Translations under genes and position numbers: made by a program
NCBI GenBank assembly: GCA_016861165.1
Contig: BOKV01000028.1
Span: forward strand, 1-44,402
DNA length: 44,402 nucleotides
Source of the DNA: Alphaproteobacteria bacterium
GTDB lineage: Bacteria; Pseudomonadota; Alphaproteobacteria; Rhizobiales; Rhizobiaceae
Direction of reading: 5' to 3'
Part shown: positions 36,447 to 44,402 of the stretch, in pieces
Numbering within the stretch: position 1 is the stretch's first letter
Layout: every line of letters begins with the position of its first letter
The notes under the pieces: model-generated
The model's database searches: none
Seen by the model: the letters and a program-made list of their open reading frames with translations, nothing else
Told to the model about the DNA's origin: nothing

Positions 36447-36952
36447 AACGGCGCTGGATCGAAGTGACCGACCGCATGCAACAGGGTTATCGCTACGCCC
36501 TCGTCGCCCCGGCCGGCCGCGATTTCCATCCCGATTTCCGGCCCGACCTGACGCCGGCCGAGATGCTGGCGCTGGGCGTCTTCGGCGGCAAATACATGAC
36601 CGACTGCCGCGACGAATTCCCCGCCGACTGGTTTGCCGGGCCGCGGCTGTCGCCCGAGCGGCGCGACCCTTCGCTCAACTGGTTCGGCGTTGACGCCAGC
36701 CAGCCGCTGAGCGTCTGGCGTGCCAAGGGCTGGATTCACGAGGACGATCCGCGCGGCTGGTTCCAGTGGTATTGCCGCTACCATCAGGGCCGCCGCATGC
36801 CCGGCGAGGACGATCGACAGATCGGCCGCTGGAAGGCGATGCGCCGCCACGTCGCGCAGCTTAGCCGCGCCTGCGAGCCGGGCGACCGCTGGTGCCGGCC
36901 GCGCCAGCGCCAGGCCCTGCTGCACTGGGCCTATGACAGCCGCAGGCTGTGA
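36443..36952 (+). CDS. Conserved protein of unknown function, coupled to tspO
   Basis: 169 residues from ATG 36443, overlapping the tspO stop by 4 bp. Highly conserved-looking blocks: GVFGGKYMTDCRDEFPADWF, LNWFGVDASQPLSVWRAKGW, DPRGWFQWYCRYHQGRRMP and RPRQRQALLHWAYDSR. It is rich in Trp, Arg and Tyr and has no membrane segment or signal peptide. I recall similar proteins in diverse bacteria and plants but know no function for them. Coupling to tspO suggests a related cytoplasmic role (inference). Confidence 0.82.
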   Translation: MKRRWIEVTDRMQQGYRYALVAPAGRDFHPDFRPDLTPAEMLALGVFGGKYMTDCRDEFPADWFAGPRLSPERRDPSLNWFGVDASQPLSVWRAKGWIHEDDPRGWFQWYCRYHQGRRMPGEDDRQIGRWKAMRRHVAQLSRACEPGDRWCRPRQRQALLHWAYDSRRL

Positions 36953-37200
36953 CCGGGTTTCGGCTTCGTCCCGCAGAACGGATTGGTGAAGTCGTCGAAG
37001 TCAACGGAGGCATGGGCGAGTTGCGCCTGCGCGGTAACCGACCAGTTGCTGCCGACTCGCACCTCTCGGCCGGTCTCGATTCTGGAGGAATAGCCGACGC
37101 CTTGATTATCGTCGACGAGTTCGCCCGTACCGTTCGGAGCCGAGTCCACGCCCACTACGCTTTCTACATTCGGCCAACTCGCGAGCATCGTGAGAAACTC
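36931..37200 (-). pseudogene. Fragment of an autotransporter beta-barrel domain
   Basis: The frame includes the typical C-terminal autotransporter run: IETGREVRVGSNWSVTAQAQ, then LAHASVDFDDFTNPF. After NPF the match stops abruptly (CGTKPKPGH) and the frame terminates in the 3' end of the unknown gene; upstream it runs into lapA. So only ~70 residues of a barrel that should be ~270 are left, with no passenger domain. It is best read as a decayed gene fragment. It occupies most of the 263-bp gap between lapA and the unknown gene, a place where trpF is often found in relatives. Confidence 0.65.
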
Positions 37201-37215
37201 CGCGCGGCGCCGGCC

Positions 37216-37605
37216 TCAGCGGACCGTTCGGCCAGGCTCGCCGGCCGCAAGCGCCGGCAGGCCGGCGGCGGCCGACTGACCGGCGGCAACCTGCATCGCC
37301 AGTTCGTCGGCGCGCCGGCGCTGCGCCTCGGCCTCCTCGCGCCAGCGCCGCGCCTGCGCGCGCTGTTGGCGCTCACCGGCGCGGTGGCGGCCCTGGCCGA
37401 GCCAGGTGGCCGCGGCGCCGACCAGCATCCCGACAAGCAGGGCGCCGAACAGGAAGGCGAAGAACGGCCAGGTCAGCGCCAGCGCCGGGTCCGCCTCGTT
37501 GAACGGATCAAGCCGCAGCGTCACCGGCTGGCGGTTGGCCACGGACAGCACGATCAGCGCCAGCCCGACCGGCACCAGGACGACCAGAGAGAGGATCTTC
37601 TTCAC
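37216..37605 (-). CDS. lapA: LapA (DUF1049) lipopolysaccharide-assembly-domain protein
   Basis: 129 residues. Two membrane helices (residues 4-22 and about 44-68, TWPFFAFLFGALLVGMLVGA) are followed by a basic, Gln/Arg/Ala-rich coiled-coil-like tail. The NRQPVTLRLDPF segment is characteristic. In E. coli LapA works with LapB and FtsH to control LpxC; here no lapB follows. 34 bp after ihfB and likely co-transcribed. Confidence 0.85.
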   Translation of the reverse strand: MKKILSLVVLVPVGLALIVLSVANRQPVTLRLDPFNEADPALALTWPFFAFLFGALLVGMLVGAAATWLGQGRHRAGERQQRAQARRWREEAEAQRRRADELAMQVAAGQSAAAGLPALAAGEPGRTVR

Positions 37606-37639
37606 GCCTAGTCCCCGCCGGCCTCATCCGTCCTGCCGG

Positions 37640-37918
37640 TCAGGCGTTGAGCCGCTCGCGCAGCTCCTTGCCGGTCTTGAAGAAGGGAACCCACTTTTCG
37701 TCGACATGGACCTTGTCGCCGGTGCGCGGGTTGCGGCCGGTGCGGGCAGGGCGGTTCTTGACCGAAAAGGCGCCGAAACCGCGCAGTTCGACGCGGTCGC
37801 CGCGGGCCAGCGCGTCAGTGATCTCGCCGAGGATGGCATTGATGATGTTCTCGACATCGCGTTGGTAGAGATGCGGGTTGCGTTCCGCGATTGCCTGGAC
37901 CAGCTCGGATTTTATCAT
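37640..37918 (-). CDS. ihfB: Integration host factor subunit beta
   Basis: 92 residues. DNA-bending protein, heterodimer with IhfA. The start [20 protein letters not shown] is typical of IhfB and the arm motif [12 protein letters not shown] inserts into the minor groove. ATGA overlap with the sppA stop (37915-37918) indicates translational coupling. Order rpsA-sppA-ihfB-lapA is standard in this order. Confidence 0.95.
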   Translation of the reverse strand: MIKSELVQAIAERNPHLYQRDVENIINAILGEITDALARGDRVELRGFGAFSVKNRPARTGRNPRTGDKVHVDEKWVPFFKTGKELRERLNA

Positions 37919-38913
37919 CGCCGCATCTCCCCTGGAACTTCAAGGGAACCAATGTGCATTAGCGACACCAACCCGTCAAGAAACAGCGTTTTCTCAAGGC
38001 TTTCCCGAAGTTTCCAGCCGATCGACGGCGGCGCGTCGATCCCGACCAGGCGCATGAGCGCGTCGACGGCGGCCGAGCCGGTCAGATAGCTGTCGTCGCG
38101 CTTCGGCTTCCATTCGACGATCTTCAGGCTGTCGGCGATGCCGCGCTCGGCCACCAGCCAGCGCCGCGCCGCCTCCTCGTCGCCGATCTCGTCGATGAGG
38201 CCGTTGGCGAGGCCCTGGCTGCCGGTGAAGATCGCGCCGTCGGCGAGCGTCCTGGCCTTGGCCTGGGTGAAATTGCGGCGCTCCGCGACGAGGCCGACGA
38301 ACCAGTCATAGGTGTCGTCGACCAGGCGGGCGACCATCGCCTTTGCCTCCTCGCTGGCCGGGTGGAAGGGCGAAGGCTCGGCCTTGAGCGGCGCCGACTT
38401 GACCGCATCGATATCGACGCCGAGCTTGTCGAGCAGGCCGGCGATGTTGCCGTACTGGAACAGCACGCCGATCGAGCCGACGACGGAGTTGCGCCGGGCG
38501 AAAATGCGGTCGGAACCGCAGGCGATCATGTAGCCGGCGGAGGCAGCCAGCGTGCCGACGCTGGTCACCACCGGCTTGGCGCCGGCCAGGTCGCGCACCG
38601 CCTCGTAGAGGGCCTCGCCGCCCACGGTCGAGCCGCCGGGTGAGGAGATGTCGAGGATCACCGCCTTCACGCGGCTCTTCTTCTTCAGGTCGGCCAGCAG
38701 CTTGAGCATCTGCCGGTCATTGGTGATGACACCCTCGATCTTGACGCGCGCGATGTGGTCACGACCCTTGGCCGTCAGCCGTTCGGTCAGCCCAGTCGCC
38801 TCGGTCAGGGTGATGACGAAGGCGACGAGCACCGCCAGTGTCACCACCCGCCAGAACGTGACCCTGCGGCGCAGCCGGCGCCGGTCGATCATCTCGTCAA
38901 CGCTTTCTGCCAT
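37915..38913 (-). CDS. sppA: Signal peptide peptidase SppA
   Basis: 332 residues. Membrane-bound serine protease that degrades cleaved signal peptides. One N-terminal membrane helix (about 21-37), then the S49 domain with [19 protein letters not shown]. The Ser-Lys dyad is intact: Ser125 in [13 protein letters not shown] and Lys177 in [11 protein letters not shown]. This is the short (single-domain) SppA type. Confidence 0.93.
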   Translation of the reverse strand: MAESVDEMIDRRRLRRRVTFWRVVTLAVLVAFVITLTEATGLTERLTAKGRDHIARVKIEGVITNDRQMLKLLADLKKKSRVKAVILDISSPGGSTVGGEALYEAVRDLAGAKPVVTSVGTLAASAGYMIACGSDRIFARRNSVVGSIGVLFQYGNIAGLLDKLGVDIDAVKSAPLKAEPSPFHPASEEAKAMVARLVDDTYDWFVGLVAERRNFTQAKARTLADGAIFTGSQGLANGLIDEIGDEEAARRWLVAERGIADSLKIVEWKPKRDDSYLTGSAAVDALMRLVGIDAPPSIGWKLRESLEKTLFLDGLVSLMHIGSLEVPGEMRR

Positions 38914-39087
38914 GGCCGATCCTCGTGGAGCGCGTTTGTCGATGTGGGAAAACCGCCGGCGTTATGGCGTAAACGCCACCCTCGGTCCAGCCGGATGATC
39001 GCCACGAGGCAGTGCCGAACGTCACGGCGTCGCGGGACCCGGCACTCCATATCGGCCCCATCGGGTCATTCAAGGGGGGACTGAGCA
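38914..39087 (+). promoter_or_regulatory. sppA / small-peptide intergenic region with two hairpins
   Basis: 174 bp between divergent genes. A palindrome TGGCGT-AA-ACGCCA lies at 38965-38978. AGTGCCG (39011-39017) and CGGCACT (39040-39046) form a 7-bp stem in the leader of the small peptide gene. Promoters must be here but no hexamer pair is convincing. Confidence 0.4.
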
Positions 39088-39231
39088 ATGAAGACCGCAG
39101 CCAACTTTCTCGCCGCCGCCGCCTTCGTTGTGGCGCTGTCTGTCGCGTCACTGGCCGGCACAACCAAGGCCGAAGCCTTCTTCCAGAGCTGGAAGGGCCT
39201 TTCCGGCACGGACCTCGGCAGCGGCCGCTGA
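39088..39231 (+). CDS. Small secreted peptide of 47 residues, unknown function
   Basis: ATG 39088 follows a strong ribosome binding site AAGGGGGGA with 7-nt spacing. The translation has a basic start (MKTAANF), a hydrophobic core (LAAAAFVVALSVASLAG) and an Ala-x-Ala cleavage site after KAEA, leaving FFQSWKGLSGTDLGSGR (17 residues) as the exported product. Codon use looks like its neighbours. It is too short to match a known family by eye. It is downstream of the sppA promoter region on the opposite strand and converges on rpsA. Confidence 0.65.
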   Translation: MKTAANFLAAAAFVVALSVASLAGTTKAEAFFQSWKGLSGTDLGSGR

Positions 39232-39247
39232 TCCGGCGACTGCCCCC

Positions 39248-39277
39248 AAAAAAGGCCCGCGCTCTGCGCGCGGGCCT
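39248..39277 (-). terminator. Rho-independent terminator of rpsA
   Basis: Perfect 10-bp stem AGGCCCGCGC / GCGCGCGGGCCT-type (39253-39262 with 39268-39277), 5-nt loop, followed on the minus strand by TTTTTT. It is 30 bp after the rpsA stop. It could also stop the short plus-strand peptide transcript, though that side has no U-run. Confidence 0.85.
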
Positions 39278-39306
39278 CTGTTCCAATCGCGGGGGACAAG
39301 GCGCGG

Positions 39307-41010
39307 CTACTTTTCCTCGCGCTTTTCCTTCAGCGCGGCGCCCAGGATGTCGCCGAGCGAGGCGCCAGAATCGGTCGAGCCGTACTGGGCGACGGCCTCC
39401 TTCTCCTCGGCGATCTCCAGCGCCTTGATCGACACGGTGACCTTGCGGGTCTTCTTGTCGAACTGGGTGACGCGCGCGTCCACCTTCTGGCCGATCGAGA
39501 AGCGCTCGGGGCGCTGCTCGTCGCGGTCTCTGCTCAGGTCGGAGCGCTTGATGAAGGTGGTGATGTCGGTGTCGGCGATCCGGACCTCGACGCCATTGTC
39601 GCGGATGGCGGTCACCTCGCAGGTGACGACGGCGTTGCGGCGCAGCGCGCCCGAATCGGCCGCGCTCGCCAGCGGGTCGCCGCCGAGTTGCTTGATGCCG
39701 AGCGAGATGCGCTCCTTGTCGATGTCGACGTCGAGGACCTGGGCCTTGACCACATCGCCCTTGGAGAACTCCTCGATGACTTCTTCACCCGGGCGGTTCC
39801 AGTCGAGATCGGACAGGTGGACCATGCCGTCGACATCGCCGTCGAGACCTATGAACAGACCGAACTCGGTCTTGTTCTTGACCTCGCCCTCGACGGTGGA
39901 GCCGACCGGATGACGGGCGGCGAAGGCCTGCCAGGGGTTTTCCAGCGTCTGCTTCAGGCCGAGCGAGATGCGGCGCTTGACGGGGTCGACCTCGAGCACC
40001 TCGACCTCGACCTCCTGGGAGGTGGAAACGATCTTGCCCGGGTGGACGTTCTTCTTGGTCCAGCTCATCTCCGAGACGTGGATGAGGCCCTCGATCCCCG
40101 GCTCGATCTCGACGAAGGCGCCGTAGTCGGTGATGTTGGTGATCCGCCCCTTGATCCGCGAGCTGACCGGATACTTGCTCTCGATCGATTCCCACGGGTC
40201 GCTCTCGAGCTGCTTCATGCCGAGCGAGATGCGGTGGGTCTCCTGGTTGACGCGGATGATCTGCACCCTAACTGTCTGGCCGATCGACAGGATCTCGGAC
40301 GGATGGTTGACGCGCCGCCACGCCATGTCGGTGACATGCAGCAGGCCGTCGATCCCGCCGAGGTCGACGAAAGCGCCATAGTCGGTGATGTTCTTGACGA
40401 CGCCCTCGACGATCTGGCCCTCTTCCAGGTTCTGGACGATCTCCGAGCGCTGCTCGGCGCGGCTCTCCTCCAGGATGGTGCGGCGCGAGACGACGATATT
40501 GCCGCGGCGCCGGTCCATCTTGAGGATCTGGAAGGGCTGCGGCGTGTTCATCAGCGGCGTGACATCGCGGATCGGCCGGATGTCGACCTGGCTGCGCGGG
40601 AGGAAGGCAACCGCCCCGTCGAGATCGACGGTGAAGCCGCCCTTGACCTGGTTGAAGATGATGCCCTCGACCTTCTCGCCCGCCTCGAACTTCTTCTCGA
40701 GCCGCTGCCAGCTCTCCTCGCGGCGCGCCTTCTCGCGCGATAGCACCGCCTCGCCGAGCGCGTTCTCGACGCGTTCGACATAGACCTCGACCTCGTCGCC
40801 GACGCCGAGGCCGCCGTCCTTGGCCCTGGCGCCGAACTCCTTGAGCGGCACCCGGCCCTCGACCTTGAGGCCGACATCGATCACCGCGAGGTCCTTTTCG
40901 ATGGCCGTCACGGTGCCCTTGACGACGGCGCCCTCGACGACGTCATGGGTGATGAAGGATTCCTCGAGAAGCGCTGCGAAATCTTCCCGGCTGGGATTGG
41001 TGGCTATCAT
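39307..41010 (-). CDS. rpsA: 30S ribosomal protein S1
   Basis: 567 residues from ATG 41010, preceded by AGGAG at 5 nt. Binds mRNA on the small ribosomal subunit. Six S1 repeats can be traced; repeats 3 to 6 contain ITDYGAFVDLGGIDGLLHVT, ITDYGAFVEIEPGIEGLIHV, NKTEFGLFIGLDGDVDGMVH and IRDNGVEVRI. The upstream frame to 41241 lacks conserved sequence and is the leader. Confidence 0.97.
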   Translation of the reverse strand: MIATNPSREDFAALLEESFITHDVVEGAVVKGTVTAIEKDLAVIDVGLKVEGRVPLKEFGARAKDGGLGVGDEVEVYVERVENALGEAVLSREKARREESWQRLEKKFEAGEKVEGIIFNQVKGGFTVDLDGAVAFLPRSQVDIRPIRDVTPLMNTPQPFQILKMDRRRGNIVVSRRTILEESRAEQRSEIVQNLEEGQIVEGVVKNITDYGAFVDLGGIDGLLHVTDMAWRRVNHPSEILSIGQTVRVQIIRVNQETHRISLGMKQLESDPWESIESKYPVSSRIKGRITNITDYGAFVEIEPGIEGLIHVSEMSWTKKNVHPGKIVSTSQEVEVEVLEVDPVKRRISLGLKQTLENPWQAFAARHPVGSTVEGEVKNKTEFGLFIGLDGDVDGMVHLSDLDWNRPGEEVIEEFSKGDVVKAQVLDVDIDKERISLGIKQLGGDPLASAADSGALRRNAVVTCEVTAIRDNGVEVRIADTDITTFIKRSDLSRDRDEQRPERFSIGQKVDARVTQFDKKTRKVTVSIKALEIAEEKEAVAQYGSTDSGASLGDILGAALKEKREEK

Positions 41011-41261
41011 GAATACTCCTGGCGGAAGTCGGCCCGGCGGCCGGTTCCGGTTGCGCCCGGTTGGTGTTGTTCCCGATCGAAATGAGGCCTGGCCCTGTCC
41101 GGGCTTGCCGGCATGGCCGGCTGGCGCATCAGGCCCCGTCGCGATCCGTTCCACTGAGGATGCCGCCGCGGAACCGTCCGCTGACCGGAGAGGCTCCAGA
41201 CGACAAAAGTTGCAGCCGCAGCCTCCCGGCCGCCGCCGCACCTGCCATTTTCCTGCTCGGC
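41011..41261 (-). promoter_or_regulatory. rpsA leader and cmk-rpsA spacer
   Basis: 251 bp that must hold an rpsA promoter or leader. It is very GC-rich with several small inverted repeats. No gene and no clear promoter hexamers are seen. Autoregulation of S1 at its leader, as in E. coli, is possible but not shown. Confidence 0.3.
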
Positions 41262-41894
41262 TCAGCCGGCCCGAGCCTTGTCTACGATGGCGAGGGCCGT
41301 CCTGAACGCGGTTTCTATATCCATTGTCGACGTATCGATCAAGTGCGCGTCGGCGGCCGGCCTGAGCGGCGAATCGGCCCGACCCATGTCGCGTTCATCG
41401 CGCCGGCGGATGTCGGCGAGCACGGCGTCGTATGTCGCCGCCCCGCCGCTGGCGATGATCTCGTCATGGCGGCGGCGGGCGCGCACCTCCGGCGTGGCGG
41501 TGACGTAGAGCTTCACGGCGGCGTCCGGGCACACGACCGTGCCGATGTCGCGGCCGTCGAGGACGGCGCCGGGCGCGCGCCGGGCGAATTGGCGCTGCTT
41601 GTCGACGAGGACGCGGCGCACAGCCGGCATCACCGCCAGCCTGGAGGCCGCCTCGCCGACGCCGTGCTCCGAAAGGGCGGCGCGGTCGAGGCGGGCCAGG
41701 TCGACGTGCTCGGCCGCCGCCACGGCGAGCGCCTCGTTGTCGAGCGGCAGGCCGACCTGGAGCAGCGCCTGGGCGACGGCGCGGTAGGTCAGGCCGGTGT
41801 CGAGATGGTTGAGCCCGTAATGGGCGGCAAGCCGGCGGGCCAGCGTGCCCTTGCCGGAGGCCGCGGGCCCGTCGATGGCGACGATGAAGCTCAT
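41262..41894 (-). CDS. cmk: Cytidylate kinase
   Basis: 210 residues. Phosphorylates CMP and dCMP. P-loop [31 protein letters not shown] as the CMP-binding segment, and [13 protein letters not shown]. The order aroA-cmk-rpsA is common in bacteria. Start is 66 bp after aroA. Confidence 0.96.
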   Translation of the reverse strand: MSFIVAIDGPAASGKGTLARRLAAHYGLNHLDTGLTYRAVAQALLQVGLPLDNEALAVAAAEHVDLARLDRAALSEHGVGEAASRLAVMPAVRRVLVDKQRQFARRAPGAVLDGRDIGTVVCPDAAVKLYVTATPEVRARRRHDEIIASGGAATYDAVLADIRRRDERDMGRADSPLRPAADAHLIDTSTMDIETAFRTALAIVDKARAG

Positions 41895-41960
41895 GCGCGA
41901 CCGCCGGGCGCCATGGGGACGCGGCTTTGCTGACTGCGCCGGACCGACCGCACGGCCGCC

Positions 41961-43563
<1,603 letters not shown>

Positions 43564-43597
43564 GGCCGCGATTTTTCGAGCACGCGAGGACAGCGAA

Positions 43598-44029
43598 GTG
43601 GCTAGGCAAGGACTCGGCACCAAGCGCATCTGCCCGGAGACCGGCAAGAAGTTCTATGACCTAGGCAAGGACCCGATCGTGTCGCCCTATACGGGCAAGC
43701 ACTACCCGCTTTCCTTCTTCGAGGAGATTCCCGCCGACAAGGTCCGCCGCGAGGTCGAGCCGAGCAGTGCGGCCAAACCCGCGGTGGACGAAATCGAGAC
43801 CGAGGAGGAGTTCGAGGAGGATGGCGAGCCGGAATTCGTCTCGCTGGAGGATGCCGACGAGGCCGACGAGGCCGACGCCGACGAGGAGGAGATTCCGGAC
43901 CTGCCGGACGTCGACATCGACGTCGGCACCGACGAGGAGGACGAGGAGGACGTCTTCCTCGAGGAGGAGGAAGGCGACGACGACCTTTCCGACGTGATCG
44001 GCGGTGTCGACGGCGAGGAGGAACGCTGA
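43598..44029 (+). CDS. TIGR02300 family protein (acidic C-terminal tail)
   Basis: 143 residues from GTG 43598, 8 nt after GAGGA. The conserved N-terminus LGTKRICPETGKKFYDLGKD and SPYTGKHYPLSFFE defines the family. After about residue 60 the sequence is very rich in Asp and Glu and probably disordered. Family members are found in alphaproteobacteria and have no known function. Start supported by the promoter, which overlaps ATG 43559. Next to tRNA-Ala and divergent from aroA, its normal place. Confidence 0.88.
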   Translation: MARQGLGTKRICPETGKKFYDLGKDPIVSPYTGKHYPLSFFEEIPADKVRREVEPSSAAKPAVDEIETEEEFEEDGEPEFVSLEDADEADEADADEEEIPDLPDVDIDVGTDEEDEEDVFLEEEEGDDDLSDVIGGVDGEEER

Positions 44030-44099
44030 CGCCCGGTGGGCGTCGTCGCCGGGCCGGTCGGGGGGCCGTGTCTGGGCCGTTCCGCCCGATGTTTTGGCC

Positions 44100-44128
44100 T
44101 TGATTCGGCCGGAAGCCGACGCTAGAAG
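44100..44128 (+). promoter_or_regulatory. Possible tRNA-Ala promoter
   Basis: TTGATT (44100-44105), 17-bp spacer, TAGAAG (44123-44128). It would start transcription about 60 bp before the tRNA. Partial matches only. Confidence 0.35.
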
Positions 44129-44193
44129 CTCGGGCGCTGGTCGCTTGGCCGGCGTTACTGCCCGCGCAGGCTGCCCAAACCTGCGCCCGGTAT

Positions 44194-44269
<76 letters not shown>

Positions 44270-44290
44270 CTCCGTCTCTGTCCGACCCGG

Positions 44291-44402
44291 AGACATGGGT
44301 AACAGTCTGTACCTAAGACATGGGTGACAACCTCGTGCCGAACGGGTTGTCGATTGTCTGCAAGGTTCTCTGCTCCAGGTCGATATATCCCAGATCATAG
44401 TG
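44291..44402 (-). mobile_element. 3' end of an IS481-type insertion sequence
   Basis: Two direct repeats AGACATGGGT(A/G)ACA at 44291-44304 and 44316-44329 flank the end of a transposase gene that runs out of the window. Such short repeats at an element's end could be transposase-binding sites. The outer edge of the element cannot be fixed from one end, but it lies within about 20 bp of the tRNA-Ala 3' end. Confidence 0.6.
44313..44402 (-). CDS. Transposase C-terminus, IS481-type (5' end beyond window)
   Basis: Only the final 29 residues are in the window: HYDLGYIDLEQRTLQTIDNP then FGTRLSPMS and a stop. The YDLGY(F/I)D and NPFG(T/P)xLSPMS pattern is typical, as far as I recall, of integrase-core transposases common in Hyphomicrobiales. 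Too short for firm family assignment. Confidence 0.6.
   Translation of the reverse strand, partial: HYDLGYIDLEQRTLQTIDNPFGTRLSPMS

Overview
This is GC-rich chromosomal DNA with dense, short-spaced genes. Gene content and order point to an alphaproteobacterium of the order Hyphomicrobiales (Rhizobiales). The supporting blocks are ribF-ileS, tadA/rluB-rsmD, pmbA-IMPase-DUF4170-DUF374-waaA-lpxK-DUF2093-mutL, guaB-MAPEG-rsmB with guaA nearby, and aroA-cmk-rpsA-sppA-ihfB-lapA next to a TIGR02300 gene and tRNA-Ala. The placement rests on recognised families and synteny; no database search was possible.

Layout. 1-6.0 kb: 3' part of ribF, a RES/Xre toxin-antitoxin pair, ileS carrying an in-frame palindromic repeat, and a lipoprotein. 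6.0-9.5 kb: a hotdog thioesterase and tadA on the minus strand, then rluB, rsmD and a patatin-like phospholipase on the plus strand. 9.5-11.3 kb: a CPA2/Kef-type antiporter. 11.4-19.2 kb: pmbA, an IMPase-family phosphatase, and a lipid A/Kdo block (DUF4170, DUF374 acyltransferase, waaA, lpxK), then DUF2093 and an endonuclease-type mutL. 19.4-25.2 kb: gabD, a divergent GT2/GT-C glycosyltransferase pair, and a DUF2778 (Tlde1-like) envelope protein. 25.4-34.2 kb: guaB, a MAPEG protein, an RsmB-like methyltransferase, a Popeye-like cyclic-nucleotide protein, an MTA/SAH nucleosidase, ubiT-ubiU-ubiV (oxygen-independent ubiquinone hydroxylation) and guaA. 34.2-37.2 kb is accessory-looking: a terminator, an XRE-cupin regulator divergent from fasciclin and DUF378 genes, tspO with an overlapping conserved gene of unknown function, and a decayed autotransporter beta-barrel fragment. 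37.2-44.4 kb: lapA, ihfB, sppA, a 47-codon secreted peptide gene, rpsA, cmk, aroA, a TIGR02300 acidic protein, tRNA-Ala(GGC) and the 3' end of an IS481-type transposase gene.

Most genes are core: translation, RNA modification, lipid A assembly, mismatch repair, purine synthesis. No large undescribed system is obvious. The observations most worth a second look are the palindromic repeat translated inside the IleS editing domain; an FNR-type box with class-II promoter geometry in front of ubiT, with a UbiU that lacks one canonical iron-sulfur cysteine; a 16-bp palindrome shared by back-to-back promoters of the XRE-cupin and fasciclin genes; the GT2/STT3-like pair; the Popeye-like protein; and a small secreted peptide gene.
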